Source: Flavobacteriales bacterium
GTDB lineage: Bacteria > Bacteroidota > Bacteroidia > Flavobacteriales > Flavobacteriaceae
NCBI GenBank assembly: GCA_016777325.1
Contig: JADHRQ010000005.1
Coordinates: 1-64,000 of the forward strand
DNA: 64,000 nucleotides
Direction: 5' to 3'
In this document: piece after piece, positions 1-9,706 of the stretch
Layout of the letters: every line of letters starts with the position of its first letter
How positions within the stretch are numbered: the first letter of the stretch is position 1
The notes under the pieces: generated by a model
What the model saw: the letters and a program-made list of their open reading frames with translations, nothing else
Database searches by the model: none
What the model was told of the DNA's origin: nothing
Position numbers and translations under genes: made by a program

Positions 1-27
1 AATACTAATGGCCCTTCGGTCGACTAA
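1..27 (+). CDS. Possible 3' end of an upstream gene (partial)
   Basis: Frame 1 reads eight residues (NTNGPSVD) and then a TAA stop at 25-27, twelve bases before the lipoprotein start at 39. The stretch is clearly more GC-rich than the spacers in this window, and no -7 promoter box precedes the lipoprotein, so an upstream coding sequence in the same operon is plausible. Nothing can be said about its product. It may also simply be intergenic DNA. Confidence 0.3.
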   Translation, partial: NTNGPSVD

Positions 28-38
28 AAATAAACACT

Positions 39-902
39 ATGAAAAAAATATATATATATCTTAGTTTAATAATTTTAGTTTCATCATGTGCTAAAACTGA
101 CTTTCGTGATGAATACATGGGAGAGGAAATGATGATTGACTACATGTTTAATAATTTTGAATATGGCACTATATTGAGAATGATTACTCAAGTAGGTGAA
201 TATCAAGCAGCAACTCCTGATACATCAATATGGACAGCAACTCTAGAACCTCATACGGAAACTATTGATTTAGTTTCAAAAGTAGATCTTTTGTTATCTA
301 TGAACGGAGGATCAGAATCACTTCATCAATCTTGGGCATTGTCCGACATGTATGATGGTGAATTTGGACTTCCTAGGTTTGATGTTTCTGTAACCCTTAA
401 TCAAGCGTTATCAACAATGGGACTTTCGAGTTTCTCTGGAAATGACGTTGTAACTTTTAGATTTGTTATGACCCTAACTGATGGTAGAACATTTTCAAGC
501 AACAATGTTACCGGTTCGGTGACACAATTTTATTGGAATTCTCCATTTAGATATGCTGTAGTAATTGGTTGTAAAGTCCCTGCAGGTGGAACTCCTCCAG
601 CTGGATCTTATACACTAAATGGACAGGATAGCTGGGGTGATGGTTGGAATGGTGCAACAGTTACTTATACAATTGATGGAGTAGATAATGTATTTGGCTT
701 CAGTAGTGGAGCATCAGCAAGTACATCATTTACACTTGATGGTACTCAAACACTAAACATTTCCTTCCAAGGAGGTGCATGGGATAGTGAGGTAACTTAT
801 CAACTAGAATTTGTTGATGTTAATGGTAACAATGCTCAAACAGCTCTTTCAGATGGAACAAGTCCTTCTGAGACGAATAAAGATTTGAATGTTTGTTTCT
901 AA
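39..902 (+). CDS. Surface or secreted lipoprotein of unknown function with an SWGDGWNG motif
   Basis: This is a 287-residue protein whose first ~17 residues form a lipoprotein signal (hydrophobic stretch, then lipobox LVSSC). It is therefore probably lipid-anchored in the cell envelope. No catalytic motif is visible. Residues ~185-275 form an Asp/Gly/Thr/Ser-rich beta-type region containing DSWGDGWNGA, a motif I know from many secreted Bacteroidota proteins and which could be a metal-binding loop. Residues ~20-180 look like a separate beta domain (VTFRFVMTLTDG). A strong terminator follows directly at 926-954. Small lipoproteins of this kind often sit downstream of SusC/SusD pairs, but the upstream genes lie outside the window, so that role is only a guess. 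Confidence 0.7.
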   Translation: MKKIYIYLSLIILVSSCAKTDFRDEYMGEEMMIDYMFNNFEYGTILRMITQVGEYQAATPDTSIWTATLEPHTETIDLVSKVDLLLSMNGGSESLHQSWALSDMYDGEFGLPRFDVSVTLNQALSTMGLSSFSGNDVVTFRFVMTLTDGRTFSSNNVTGSVTQFYWNSPFRYAVVIGCKVPAGGTPPAGSYTLNGQDSWGDGWNGATVTYTIDGVDNVFGFSSGASASTSFTLDGTQTLNISFQGGAWDSEVTYQLEFVDVNGNNAQTALSDGTSPSETNKDLNVCF

Positions 903-925
903 TATTATCAAATAATTATTAACTT

Positions 926-954
926 AAAAGGAGGTTTTTTAACCTCCTTTTTTT
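926..954 (+). terminator. Rho-independent terminator after the first lipoprotein gene
   Basis: A 9-bp stem (AAAAGGAGG at 926-934 with CCTCCTTTT at 943-951) encloses an 8-base loop and runs into a T-tract ending at 954. It begins 24 bp after the stop at 902. The T-tract touches the first possible ATG of rlmB (955), so rlmB is either transcribed by read-through or starts from a promoter overlapping this hairpin. Confidence 0.85.
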
Positions 955-960
955 ATGCTT

Positions 961-1704
961 ATGGATAATCAAATTGAAATTTATGGAATTAGAAGTATTA
1001 TTGAGGCTATAGAATCATCAAAAGAAATTTCTAGAGTTTACCTTTTAAAGTCTGATTCCCCTCAAAGTAGTTTGTTTAGGTCGCTAATTATTCTTCTCGA
1101 GAGGAAAAATATAAAGTCTTCATTCGTACCTAAAGAAAAATTTAAAAAATACAGTGAAAAAAATCATCAAGGTGCAGTGGCTATTTTATCACCAGTTAGA
1201 CTATTATCATTAGAAGATTTAATTTCATCAACTTTTGATGAAAAATCTCCAAAAACTTACTTGTTACTTGATGGAGTCACAGACACAAGGAATTTTGGAG
1301 CAATAATAAGAACTAGTGCTGCTGCTGATATAGATGGAATAATTATTTCTCAAAATAACTCTGCCCCTATTAATGCTGATGTTGTAAAAACATCCTCAGG
1401 AGGAGTTTTTAAAATACCAATTGCAAGGGTAAGCAATATAAAGGATGCTATACTCTATTTAAGCTCAATAAATGTAGACATAGTTAGCTTATCTGAAAAA
1501 GCAGATAAAACTATATATGAAGTGGATTTCAAGAAGTCTGTAGGCCTTATACTTGGATCAGAGGATAGAGGAATTTCAAAGAGTATATTAAGTTTATCAA
1601 ATGAAACCGTGAGTATACCCATTAGTTCAAAAATAGACTCACTAAATGTATCTGTTGCTTTTTCAGCTGTTATATTTGAATTAGTTAGACAAAGAAGATT
1701 TTAA
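961..1704 (+). CDS. rlmB: 23S rRNA 2'-O-ribose methyltransferase, TrmH/SpoU family
   Basis: The protein is predicted to methylate a ribose 2'-OH in 23S rRNA with SAM; RlmB acts on G2251 in E. coli. The N-terminal ~75 residues match the L30e-like RNA-binding substrate domain (NHQGAVA). The C-terminal part carries the SpoU motifs: DGVTDTRNFGAIIRTSAA (motif 1), LGSEDRGIS (motif 2) and IPISSKIDSLNVSVAFS (motif 3), which form the knotted SAM site. Length (~247 residues) is normal. ATGs occur at 955 and 961. I prefer 961 because 955 abuts the upstream terminator T-tract and relatives begin close to this point. The family also includes tRNA methylases, so the exact rRNA target is inferred. Confidence 0.9.
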   Translation: MDNQIEIYGIRSIIEAIESSKEISRVYLLKSDSPQSSLFRSLIILLERKNIKSSFVPKEKFKKYSEKNHQGAVAILSPVRLLSLEDLISSTFDEKSPKTYLLLDGVTDTRNFGAIIRTSAAADIDGIIISQNNSAPINADVVKTSSGGVFKIPIARVSNIKDAILYLSSINVDIVSLSEKADKTIYEVDFKKSVGLILGSEDRGISKSILSLSNETVSIPISSKIDSLNVSVAFSAVIFELVRQRRF

Positions 1705-1736
1705 GCTAAAAGATGTAATTTAGTAAAAAACAAAAA

Positions 1737-4256
1737 TTGTCATCAGGTAAGTATCTTTATATTATTTATTTATTTATAATTACATTATTTGTAAGTAGTT
1801 GTAATTTAGATGTTTATAAAGGTTTTGAAGAGCCGATTCTCACTGAAAATATTTTTGAGATTAATGATAGTATCATTAAAAAAGATCCCGTTAAATTACT
1901 TATTCAACCAAGCTCCCCTATTAATAAATTTTTTGGATATCCGCTTGGATTATCAATATATAAACTAGCAAGTGTTAATCCTGATGAAAAATTTGAATCA
2001 TGGCTTTATAGAAAGCCCAATAGATATGAAAGACTTAGTAAAGTCCTATCTGAAAAACAAATATCTCAACTTAATAGATATAACAACTCTTTTAATGAAT
2101 TTTTAAAAAACCTTGGACAAGAGCCAATAATGCTAAGAGATTTAAATGTTAATCAAAACATATTAAGATTAAAGCAATATTACAAAAATGAGGGATATTT
2201 TGATTCAAATGTAAATGTTGATACAATAATTAACGAAAATCAAGCTAAAATAAAATATAATGTTTCTACAAACACTAGATATCTGATTGACTCCATTTCA
2301 ATTGATGTTAAATCTAGTGATATAGACTCACTAATTAAAAACAGTCAAAAACTGAGTCTATTAAAGGAAAATGAATATTTTTCAATAACAAAACTGATAT
2401 TAGAGAGAGATAGACTTGAAAATTTATTTAAAAACAATGGTATTTATGATTTTCAACAAAGAAGTATTAACTATAATGTTTTAATAGACAGTTCTGGGGT
2501 TAACAAAAAGATTCCAATAATCATTAGTATTAAAAATCCTAAAGAAGAGAGCTTATATCAAATTAAAAAAATTAACGATATAAATATTTATGTTGAAACT
2601 TTAGATGAGTTATCAAATATTAGTTCTTACACAGATTCAATAATTTACAATGGGATTAAGATATTATATAAAGGAACTTTAAATTACAGTCCAAAATCAC
2701 TAACTGAACCTATATTTTATAAAAAAGGTGAAAATTATAATGATGAAAAGAAAATATTAACTTCAAGATACTTCTCTAATTTAGGAGCATTTAAGTATCC
2801 TAGAATTATTACGGATGAGATTAATGATTCATTATCTTCATCCATATATCTTCTTCCAAGAAATAGATTTAGTCTCGGATTTGATTTAGATTTCACTCAT
2901 TCAAATATTGAAGATTTTGGAATTTCTTTTGGAACAAATTTTAATATCAGGAATATATTTAGAGGCACTGAAAACCTTTCATTGAATCTTAACAATTCTA
3001 TTGGTGCTTCAAAGGATATAGGTGATCAAAGTGATTCGTTTTTTAATTTATTTGAATTAGGAGGAAATCTAAATTTAAGAATTCCAAGAGCAATTCTTCC
3101 TTTTAAATCAGAGAGAATAATAAAAAAAGAGATGAATCCAGTTACAAATATAATAGTGGGATCTACTGTTCAACAAAACATTGGACTTGACAAGCAATAT
3201 TATAGTGGTATTTATGAAGTGAACTGGAATCCTTCAAAATACTCTAAAATAAATTTTAGATTGCTTGACTTTGAATATGTAAATAATAAAAACATTTCAA
3301 ATTACTTTAATGTATATAAAAACTCATATGATAAATTAAATTATATATCATCTCTATACAATATAGATCAATCAATAATAAATCAAAATGGTGACTTAAT
3401 TATTCCTGACGGAGCTGATATGTTTATAAATCAAGTTCTTAACAATGAAACTTCACTTAATTCAGGGACTGATTTTTATAAAAGTATTAATTCAATACTG
3501 GAAAGAAAAGAAAGGTTGACTGAAAATAATCTTATCATTGGTTCCTCAATAACGCTAAACAAAAATACACAAGAAAATTTTTTAGATGAAAACTTTTCTC
3601 AATTACGTTTTAAATTTGTAATGGTTGGTAATCTTTTTAATGCATTACTGAGAGGTGGAAACTTAAATTCAAATAATAAAGTGGAAATTTCAAATATTTT
3701 GCCATCACAATACACTAAAGCTGAGATAAATTATATAAAGCATATTCTTTTAAACAATGGTGATGTATTTGCATTCAGAGCTTTTACAGGAATAGCAATA
3801 CCATATGGCAATTCAAATTATATTCCATTTACAAGGTCTTATTATGCTGGAGGATCAAATGATAATAGAGCCTGGAAGGCATATAAACTTGGACCAGGAA
3901 GCAGCAATAACATTAATGAATTTAATGAAGCCAATTTAAAAATTGCATTTAACTTAGAATACCGAAATAAAATCTCTGGTAATCTAAATGGTGCCTTTTT
4001 TGTAGATTTTGGTAATATCTGGAATGTAAATGATAATGTAGAGGATGACTCAATGACATTTAATAATTTATCTGATTTAAGTGAGATAGCAATAGGTACT
4101 GGATTTGGTTTAAGATATGATTTCAATTTTTTTGTTCTTAGACTTGATACTGCATTTAAGACATATAATCCGGCTAAAGAAAAAAGTAACAGATGGTTCA
4201 AAGACTTTAGTTTAAATAAGGCAGTATTTAATATCGGTATTAATTACCCTTTTTAA
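1737..4256 (+). CDS. tamL: TamL: BamA/TamA-family outer-membrane beta-barrel with lipoprotein signal
   Basis: This 839-residue Omp85-family protein probably assembles or supports outer-membrane proteins and lipids. The N-terminus has a membrane-spanning signal ending in the lipobox LFVSSC (~residue 22), the hallmark of the Bacteroidota TamL variant as opposed to Proteobacterial TamA. Residues ~150-370 look like POTRA-type repeats. The C-terminal ~450 residues are rich in alternating beta strands and contain the late Omp85 region (FVDFGNIWN, then GTGFGLRYDFNFFVLRLD), ending in INYPF with the terminal Phe typical of outer-membrane barrels. The start is TTG at 1737, giving a clean signal peptide. 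The partner TamB is not in this window. Confidence 0.88.
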   Translation: MSSGKYLYIIYLFIITLFVSSCNLDVYKGFEEPILTENIFEINDSIIKKDPVKLLIQPSSPINKFFGYPLGLSIYKLASVNPDEKFESWLYRKPNRYERLSKVLSEKQISQLNRYNNSFNEFLKNLGQEPIMLRDLNVNQNILRLKQYYKNEGYFDSNVNVDTIINENQAKIKYNVSTNTRYLIDSISIDVKSSDIDSLIKNSQKLSLLKENEYFSITKLILERDRLENLFKNNGIYDFQQRSINYNVLIDSSGVNKKIPIIISIKNPKEESLYQIKKINDINIYVETLDELSNISSYTDSIIYNGIKILYKGTLNYSPKSLTEPIFYKKGENYNDEKKILTSRYFSNLGAFKYPRIITDEINDSLSSSIYLLPRNRFSLGFDLDFTHSNIEDFGISFGTNFNIRNIFRGTENLSLNLNNSIGASKDIGDQSDSFFNLFELGGNLNLRIPRAILPFKSERIIKKEMNPVTNIIVGSTVQQNIGLDKQYYSGIYEVNWNPSKYSKINFRLLDFEYVNNKNISNYFNVYKNSYDKLNYISSLYNIDQSIINQNGDLIIPDGADMFINQVLNNETSLNSGTDFYKSINSILERKERLTENNLIIGSSITLNKNTQENFLDENFSQLRFKFVMVGNLFNALLRGGNLNSNNKVEISNILPSQYTKAEINYIKHILLNNGDVFAFRAFTGIAIPYGNSNYIPFTRSYYAGGSNDNRAWKAYKLGPGSSNNINEFNEANLKIAFNLEYRNKISGNLNGAFFVDFGNIWNVNDNVEDDSMTFNNLSDLSEIAIGTGFGLRYDFNFFVLRLDTAFKTYNPAKEKSNRWFKDFSLNKAVFNIGINYPF

Positions 4257-4267
4257 AATAAGTTTAA

Positions 4268-4275
4268 TATTTTTG
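4268..4275 (+). promoter_or_regulatory. -7 promoter box (TATTTTTG) for fbaA
   Basis: The octamer matches the Bacteroidota -7 consensus TAnnTTTG and lies 23 bp upstream of the fbaA start. No convincing TTG -33 element is seen at the usual spacing. Confidence 0.5.
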
Positions 4276-4298
4276 ACAAAATTTAACACACATTCATT

Positions 4299-5357
4299 TT
4301 GAAAAACAATTTCATTTACGGTAAAAACAATCAAGAATTATACAAACTAGCTAAACAGAAAAAATTTGCTCTTCCTGCAATTAATGTTTCAGGGACTAAT
4401 ACCATAAACTCTGTTCTTGAAACAGCATCTGAGTTAAATAGCCCTGTAATAATTCAATTCTCTAATGGAGGTTCTCAGTTTATAGCCGGCAAAGGAATGC
4501 CAAATAAAGGCCTTAACTCATCTATTTCAGGATCAATAGCTGGTGCATATCATATTCATAAGACTATAGATGATTATAATTCAAAAGTAGTAATTCATAC
4601 AGATCACTGTTCAAGAAAATTACTTCCTTGGATAGATGGTTTACTTGAATATGGTAAAGGATTTTTTGATAAAAATGGATATCCATTATTTTCTTCACAT
4701 ATGATTGATTTATCTGAAGAACCTATTGAAGAAAATATTGCTATATGTAAGGAATATCTTAAAAGAATGACAGATTTAGATATGACTTTGGAAATTGAGC
4801 TTGGTGTAACAGGAGGAGAAGAAGATGGAGTAGATAACTCAGATATTGATTCTTCAAAATTATATACACAACCCGAAGAGGTAGCATATGCATACTCTGA
4901 ACTTAAATCTATAAGCGACAAGTTTATGATTGCTGCTGCATTTGGGAATGTTCACGGAGTTTATAAACCAGGAAATGTAAAGCTTACACCAAAAATTCTT
5001 AAAAATTCACAAGAACATGTTTCAAGAAAATTTAACCTACCCCATAATTCTCTTGACTTTGTATTTCATGGTGGCTCAGGATCTTCGGTTGAAGAGATAA
5101 GAGAAGCTATTGATTATGGTGTAATCAAGATGAATATTGATACTGACCTTCAATTTGCATTTACAGAAGGTATAAGAGATTATATGCTAGACAAAAAAGA
5201 TTATCTAATGACTCAGATAGGTAATCCTGAAGGAAGTGAAAATCCAAACAAAAAATACTATGACCCAAGAGCATGGTTAAGAAAGGGCGAAGAGACATTT
5301 AAAGCTAGATTGACTAAAGCTTTTGAAGATTTAAATAATATCAATACCTTAGACTAA
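4299..5357 (+). CDS. fbaA: Class II fructose-bisphosphate aldolase
   Basis: The enzyme is predicted to cleave fructose-1,6-bisphosphate reversibly to dihydroxyacetone phosphate and glyceraldehyde-3-phosphate in glycolysis and gluconeogenesis, using zinc. Class II features visible are FALPAINVSGTNTINSVLE at the N-terminus, the metal/catalytic stretch VVIHTDHCSRK (~residue 105), the Glu-rich segment EIELGVTGGEEDG, and the phosphate-binding HGGSGSS late in the protein. At 352 residues it matches the longer FbaA subgroup. The start is TTG at 4299, and no in-frame ATG precedes the conserved N-terminus. accD follows 12 bp after the stop, so co-transcription is likely, with a -7 box at 4268. Confidence 0.95.
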   Translation: MKNNFIYGKNNQELYKLAKQKKFALPAINVSGTNTINSVLETASELNSPVIIQFSNGGSQFIAGKGMPNKGLNSSISGSIAGAYHIHKTIDDYNSKVVIHTDHCSRKLLPWIDGLLEYGKGFFDKNGYPLFSSHMIDLSEEPIEENIAICKEYLKRMTDLDMTLEIELGVTGGEEDGVDNSDIDSSKLYTQPEEVAYAYSELKSISDKFMIAAAFGNVHGVYKPGNVKLTPKILKNSQEHVSRKFNLPHNSLDFVFHGGSGSSVEEIREAIDYGVIKMNIDTDLQFAFTEGIRDYMLDKKDYLMTQIGNPEGSENPNKKYYDPRAWLRKGEETFKARLTKAFEDLNNINTLD

Positions 5358-5369
5358 ACTCTAGAAAAT

Positions 5370-6224
5370 ATGAGTTGGTTCAAAAGAACAAATAAAAACA
5401 TTAATACTAAGACTGAGGAAAAGAAAGATATTCCTGCGGGCTTATGGTATAAAACTCCTACTGGTAAAATAATTGAATCAAAAGAACTAGCTGAAAATAA
5501 ATACGTTAGTCCTGAAGATGACTATCATGTTCACATCGGTAGTAAAGAATACTTTGAAATACTTTTTGATGATAAATTTAAAGAGCTAAACTCAGGTATA
5601 ACTTCCGTTGATTTTCTAAAGTTTCAAGATCAAAAAAAATATTCTGACAGATTAAAAGATGCACAAGTAAAGACAAACCTTAAAGATGCTATTAGAATTG
5701 GATATGGTAAATCTTTAGGCAAGGATATTGTTATAGCTTGTATGGATTTTAAATTCATAGGTGGATCAATGGGATCTGTTGTCGGTGAAAAAATTTCTCT
5801 ATCTATAGATTATGCAATAAAAAAAAGTTGCCCCTTAGTTGTTATATCAAAGTCTGGAGGTGCTAGGATGATGGAATCCGCTACCTCATTAATGCAAATG
5901 GCTAAAACCTCTGCTAAATTAAATGATTTATCTGAAGCTAAATTACCATATATTTCATTATGTACAGATCCAACAACAGGTGGAACTACTGCTTCATTTG
6001 CAATGCTAGGAGATATTAATATTGCTGAACCAAAAGCTCTTATAGCTTTTGCTGGACCAAGAGTTGTAAAAGACACTACTGGTCAAGATTTACCAGAAGG
6101 ATTTCAAAAAAGCGAATTTCTTCTTGAAAAAGGCTTCCTAGATTTTATAAGCCACAGAAAAGAATTAAAAAAGAAAATAAACCTTTACATAGATTTAATA
6201 CAGAATAATCCTCTTCGTAAATAA
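5370..6224 (+). CDS. accD: Acetyl-CoA carboxylase carboxyltransferase subunit beta
   Basis: AccD pairs with AccA to transfer CO2 from carboxybiotin to acetyl-CoA, giving malonyl-CoA for fatty-acid synthesis. The crotonase-like carboxyltransferase core is well conserved ([44 protein letters not shown]). The N-terminal zinc ribbon is present in outline, but all four expected cysteines are replaced: Thr29, Gly32, Ser47 and Asp50 in the segment after GLWYK. The fold may be kept without zinc. I recall the same in other flavobacterial AccD proteins. Length (284) is normal. Only 12 bp separate it from fbaA. Confidence 0.93.
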   Translation: MSWFKRTNKNINTKTEEKKDIPAGLWYKTPTGKIIESKELAENKYVSPEDDYHVHIGSKEYFEILFDDKFKELNSGITSVDFLKFQDQKKYSDRLKDAQVKTNLKDAIRIGYGKSLGKDIVIACMDFKFIGGSMGSVVGEKISLSIDYAIKKSCPLVVISKSGGARMMESATSLMQMAKTSAKLNDLSEAKLPYISLCTDPTTGGTTASFAMLGDINIAEPKALIAFAGPRVVKDTTGQDLPEGFQKSEFLLEKGFLDFISHRKELKKKINLYIDLIQNNPLRK

Positions 6225-6258
6225 GGATAAATAATTTAATTTTCTAAATATATTCTAC

Positions 6259-6266
6259 TATATTTG
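6259..6266 (+). promoter_or_regulatory. -7 promoter box (TATATTTG) for rpsO
   Basis: This is a perfect TAnnTTTG match, 18 bp upstream of the rpsO ATG and 34 bp after the accD stop. It implies a very short 5' leader of about a dozen bases. No TTG -33 element is evident. Confidence 0.6.
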
Positions 6267-6284
6267 CGGCTCAAAATTAATTGA

Positions 6285-6548
6285 ATGACAGTACTTAAGA
6301 AAGAAGAAATTTTTAAAGAATTCGGAAAGAACAAGAAAGACTCTGGTTCTTCTGAAAGTCAAATTGCACTTTTTACTAAAAGAATAGAAGATTTATCTAA
6401 CCATTTAAAAGATAATGCAAAAGATTTTAATACAGAGAAATCTCTTGTTAAAATGGTTGGTAAAAGAAGAAATTTACTTGAGTACCTTAAGAAAACAGAC
6501 ATTGAAAGATACCGTGAAATAATTAAAAAATTAGGTATCAGAAAATAG
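6285..6548 (+). CDS. rpsO: Small ribosomal subunit protein uS15
   Basis: S15 is a primary 16S rRNA-binding protein of the 30S platform that nucleates S6/S18 binding and bridges to 23S rRNA. The 87-residue product has the family's helical layout and hallmark segments: SGSSESQIALFTKRIEDLSNHL (in two parts across ~22-43) and KRRNLLEYLKKTD (~60-72). Length is typical (88-89 in most bacteria). It has its own -7 box at 6259-6266 and is followed by pnp after 58 bp, the same rpsO-pnp pairing as in E. coli. Confidence 0.97.
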   Translation: MTVLKKEEIFKEFGKNKKDSGSSESQIALFTKRIEDLSNHLKDNAKDFNTEKSLVKMVGKRRNLLEYLKKTDIERYREIIKKLGIRK

Positions 6549-6552
6549 GATT

Positions 6553-6604
6553 TTTAGTTTGGTTGTCTTCATACACACAACAATAAATAATAACCAAAAC
6601 TAAA
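6553..6604 (+). promoter_or_regulatory. Potential stem-loop in the rpsO-pnp leader
   Basis: TTTAGTTTGGTT (6553-6564) can pair with AACCAAAACTAAA (6592-6604) leaving one bulged A. The structure closes a 27-base loop and ends two bases before the pnp ATG at 6607. An alternative inner pairing, GTTGT (6562-6566) with ACAAC (6577-6581), is also possible. The position recalls the E. coli pnp leader hairpin that RNase III and PNPase use for autoregulation. Function here is inferred only. Confidence 0.4.
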
Positions 6605-6606
6605 TT

Positions 6607-8715
6607 ATGATTCCAAAACCTTTATCACAAACAATATTATTATCAGACGGTAGAGAGATTACTATCGAAACTGGTAAACTTGCAAAACAAGCTCACGGAT
6701 CCGTTGTTATTAGAATGGGTGATTGTATGCTTTTATCAACTGTAGTTTCAAGCTATGGTTCATCATCCCTGGATTTTCTTCCACTAACAGTAGACTACAG
6801 AGAAAAATTTGCATCTGCAGGTAGATTTCCTGGAGGATTCTTCAAAAGAGAGGCAAGACCAAGCAGTGAAGAAATCCTCACAATGAGAATAGTTGACAGA
6901 GTTTTACGTCCTCTATTTCCAAAGGATTACCATTCAGAAACCCAAGTGATGATTCAGCTTATGTCTAGTGATGAAAATGTTATGCCAGATGCTCTTGTGG
7001 GATTGGCAGCTTCAGCAGCTTTATCATTATCTGATATCCCATTTGATGGGCCAATTTCAGAGGTAAGAGTGGGTAGAATTGAAGGTGAATTTGTGATAAA
7101 TCCTTCTAGGAGTAAATTAGCAGAATCCGATATTGATATAATGGTTGGTGCTTCTGAAGACTCAGTTGTTATGGTTGAAGGAGAGTTTAATGAAATTTCA
7201 GAGGAAGAAATGGCAGATGCTATCAAATTTGCTCATGAAGAAATAAAGAAACATATAGAGGCACAAAAAAAACTAATCAAAATGGTTGGTATAGGTTCTG
7301 AGAAAAGAGAATATGAAGGAGCAGAGGAAGATTCTGAGCTAGAAGCCGAAATTTCAAAGAAAGTTTATCAAAAATCTTACGATATTGCAAAGAAAGGCCT
7401 TTCAAAAAATGAAAGAAGTGAACACTTTGGATTATTAAAAGATGAAGTGATTGAATCTTATGATGAAGAAACACTAGAAGAAAAGAAAGATTTAATTACT
7501 AACTACTTTTACAAAGCACAAAAGAAAGCAATAAGAGACTTAGTTTTAAATGATGGTATTAGACTTGACGGAAGAAAGACAGAGGATATTAGAGATATCT
7601 GGACTGAAGTAGGTTACCTTCCTTCCACTCATGGTTCTGCGGTTTTTACTAGAGGTGAAACACAATCACTTGCATCTGTAACTCTTGGAACAAGTAGAGA
7701 GGTTAATATGATTGATATGCCAACAAATCAATCTGAAGAAAAATTTTATTTACATTATAATTTTCCACCATTCTCAACAGGTGAAGCTAGACCTTTAAGA
7801 GGAACTTCAAGAAGAGAAATTGGACATGGAATGTTAGCTCAAAGGGCTCTTGAAAAGGTTATGCCTGAAGATTGTCCCTATACTGTTAGAATCGTATCTG
7901 AGATACTAGAATCTAATGGCTCATCTTCTATGGCCTCTGTATGTGCTGGTTCACTAGCATTAATGGATGCTGGTATAAAAATTAAAAGTAATGTTTCTGG
8001 TATAGCAATGGGACTTATAAGTGACGGTGATAAATATGCTGTCCTGTCAGATATTTTAGGAGATGAAGATCACCTAGGGGATATGGACTTTAAGGTTACA
8101 GGAACAAAAGAAGGTATAACAGCTTGTCAGATGGATATTAAAATTAAAGGTTTAAAATATGAAATCCTGGTTGAAGCATTACATCAAGCTAAAAAAGGAA
8201 GACTTGAAATACTTGATAAATTAGATAGTTCTATTAATAAAGCTAACGAAACTGTTAAGGCACATGCTCCAAAAATGGTTAATATGGAGATTCCAAAAGA
8301 TTTCATAGGTGCAGTTATAGGACCTGGTGGAAAAATGATTCAAGAACTTCAAAAAGAAAGTGATACAACTATTGTAATTAATGAAAAAGATGAAGTTGGA
8401 GTTGTAGAAATCTTAGGTATTGATCAAGAAAAAATTGATAATGCAATTGAAAGAATTAAAAATATAATTTTTCAACCTGTTATTGATGAAGTTTATAAAG
8501 TAACTGTTGTCAAAATACTAGATTTTGGAGCTGTAGTAGAATTTGTTCCTGGAAAGGAAGTTCTTCTTCATGTTTCAGAAATTGCATGGGAAAGAGTTGA
8601 AAAGGTTACTGAGTATCTTAATCTAGGTGATCAAATTGAAGTAAAATATATGGGAATTGATAAAAGAACTAGAAAACAAAAAGTTTCTAGAAAAGTTCTT
8701 CTTGAAAGAAAATAA
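6607..8715 (+). CDS. pnp: Polynucleotide phosphorylase (PNPase)
   Basis: PNPase is a phosphorolytic 3'-5' exoribonuclease that degrades mRNA, usually as a trimer in the cytoplasm. The order of domains is visible: first RNase PH-like domain (~10-145, with [20 protein letters not shown]), a helical linker, and a second RNase PH domain (~315-545, with [18 protein letters not shown] and [15 protein letters not shown] carrying the catalytic Asp residues). A KH domain follows (~560-620, [15 protein letters not shown]), then a C-terminal S1 domain (~630-700, [17 protein letters not shown]). Length of 702 is normal. It is probably co-transcribed with rpsO, and the leader between them can form a hairpin. 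Confidence 0.97.
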   Translation: MIPKPLSQTILLSDGREITIETGKLAKQAHGSVVIRMGDCMLLSTVVSSYGSSSLDFLPLTVDYREKFASAGRFPGGFFKREARPSSEEILTMRIVDRVLRPLFPKDYHSETQVMIQLMSSDENVMPDALVGLAASAALSLSDIPFDGPISEVRVGRIEGEFVINPSRSKLAESDIDIMVGASEDSVVMVEGEFNEISEEEMADAIKFAHEEIKKHIEAQKKLIKMVGIGSEKREYEGAEEDSELEAEISKKVYQKSYDIAKKGLSKNERSEHFGLLKDEVIESYDEETLEEKKDLITNYFYKAQKKAIRDLVLNDGIRLDGRKTEDIRDIWTEVGYLPSTHGSAVFTRGETQSLASVTLGTSREVNMIDMPTNQSEEKFYLHYNFPPFSTGEARPLRGTSRREIGHGMLAQRALEKVMPEDCPYTVRIVSEILESNGSSSMASVCAGSLALMDAGIKIKSNVSGIAMGLISDGDKYAVLSDILGDEDHLGDMDFKVTGTKEGITACQMDIKIKGLKYEILVEALHQAKKGRLEILDKLDSSINKANETVKAHAPKMVNMEIPKDFIGAVIGPGGKMIQELQKESDTTIVINEKDEVGVVEILGIDQEKIDNAIERIKNIIFQPVIDEVYKVTVVKILDFGAVVEFVPGKEVLLHVSEIAWERVEKVTEYLNLGDQIEVKYMGIDKRTRKQKVSRKVLLERK

Positions 8716-8760
8716 TTTTTTTTTTCATTTTGGAACAATTTTTGTGGCATTATATAGTCT

Positions 8761-9624
8761 ATGAGACAACTAAAAATTACAAAACAAGTAACTAATAGAG
8801 AGACTGCCTCTTTAGATAAATACCTACAGGAAATTGGTAAGGTAGACTTAATTTCTGCAGAGGAAGAGGTTGAATTAGCTCAAAGAATAAAAAAAGGTGA
8901 CCAATTTGCACTTGAAAAACTTACAAAAGCTAATTTAAGATTCGTTGTTTCTGTGGCTAAACAATATCAAAATCAAGGTCTAACCCTGCCAGATTTAATA
9001 AATGAAGGTAATCTTGGGCTAATTAAAGCTGCTCAAAGATTTGATGAAACAAGAGGTTTTAAATTTATCTCATATGCTGTTTGGTGGATAAGACAATCTA
9101 TACTTCAAGCTTTGGCAGAACAATCTAGAATTGTAAGACTTCCACTTAACAAAATTGGATCAATTAATAAAATTAATAAAACTTATGCATTTCTTGAGCA
9201 AGCTCATGAAAGAGCTCCATCAGCAGAAGAAATAGCAAAAGAACTTGACATGACTGTTAATGACGTAAAAGAGTCTCTGAAAAATTCTGGAAGACATGTT
9301 TCAATGGATGCCCCTTTGGTTGAAGGTGAAGATTCTAATCTTTACGATGTTCTTAACAGTGGCGAGTCACCCAATCCTGACAGACAACTTTTACATGAAT
9401 CTCTTAGAACAGAGATTGAAAGAGCATTAGATACCCTTACACCTCGTGAGGCTGACGTTGTACGATTATATTTTGGTCTCGCAAACCAACATGCTATGAC
9501 CCTTGAAGAAATTGGTGAAACTTTTGATTTAACAAGAGAAAGAGTCAGACAAATCAAGGAGAAAGCTATAAGAAGATTAAAACACACCTCTAGAAGTAAA
9601 ATTCTCAAAACTTATCTTGGCTAA
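8761..9624 (+). CDS. rpoD: Primary sigma factor RpoD/SigA (Bacteroidota type)
   Basis: This is the housekeeping sigma-70 factor, directing RNA polymerase to promoters. At 287 residues it lacks region 1.1 and the long non-conserved insert of E. coli RpoD, as is normal in Bacteroidota. Region 1.2 is at ~17-47 ([20 protein letters not shown]). Region 2 follows ([47 protein letters not shown]), then region 3 (~135-205) and region 4 with the helix-turn-helix [17 protein letters not shown] near the C-terminus. Its protein family is the one that recognises TTG / TAnnTTTG promoters, which recur across this window. The gene starts 45 bp after pnp. Confidence 0.96.
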   Translation: MRQLKITKQVTNRETASLDKYLQEIGKVDLISAEEEVELAQRIKKGDQFALEKLTKANLRFVVSVAKQYQNQGLTLPDLINEGNLGLIKAAQRFDETRGFKFISYAVWWIRQSILQALAEQSRIVRLPLNKIGSINKINKTYAFLEQAHERAPSAEEIAKELDMTVNDVKESLKNSGRHVSMDAPLVEGEDSNLYDVLNSGESPNPDRQLLHESLRTEIERALDTLTPREADVVRLYFGLANQHAMTLEEIGETFDLTRERVRQIKEKAIRRLKHTSRSKILKTYLG

Positions 9625-9706
9625 AATTTTAGCTTTAATGTTTATATCTTTTCAATCTTACTGTAAATAAATAATTATTTTAATTTTACCTTAATTAAAA
9701 ATTATT

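Noticed and set aside
3842-4201. 119-codon - strand frame inside tamL
   Set aside because: It lies fully within the conserved barrel region of tamL and has no recognisable domain or promoter.
8728-8760. Possible -7 box before rpoD (AATTTTTG)
   Set aside because: The first base of the consensus is wrong and spacing to the upstream TTG is far too short.
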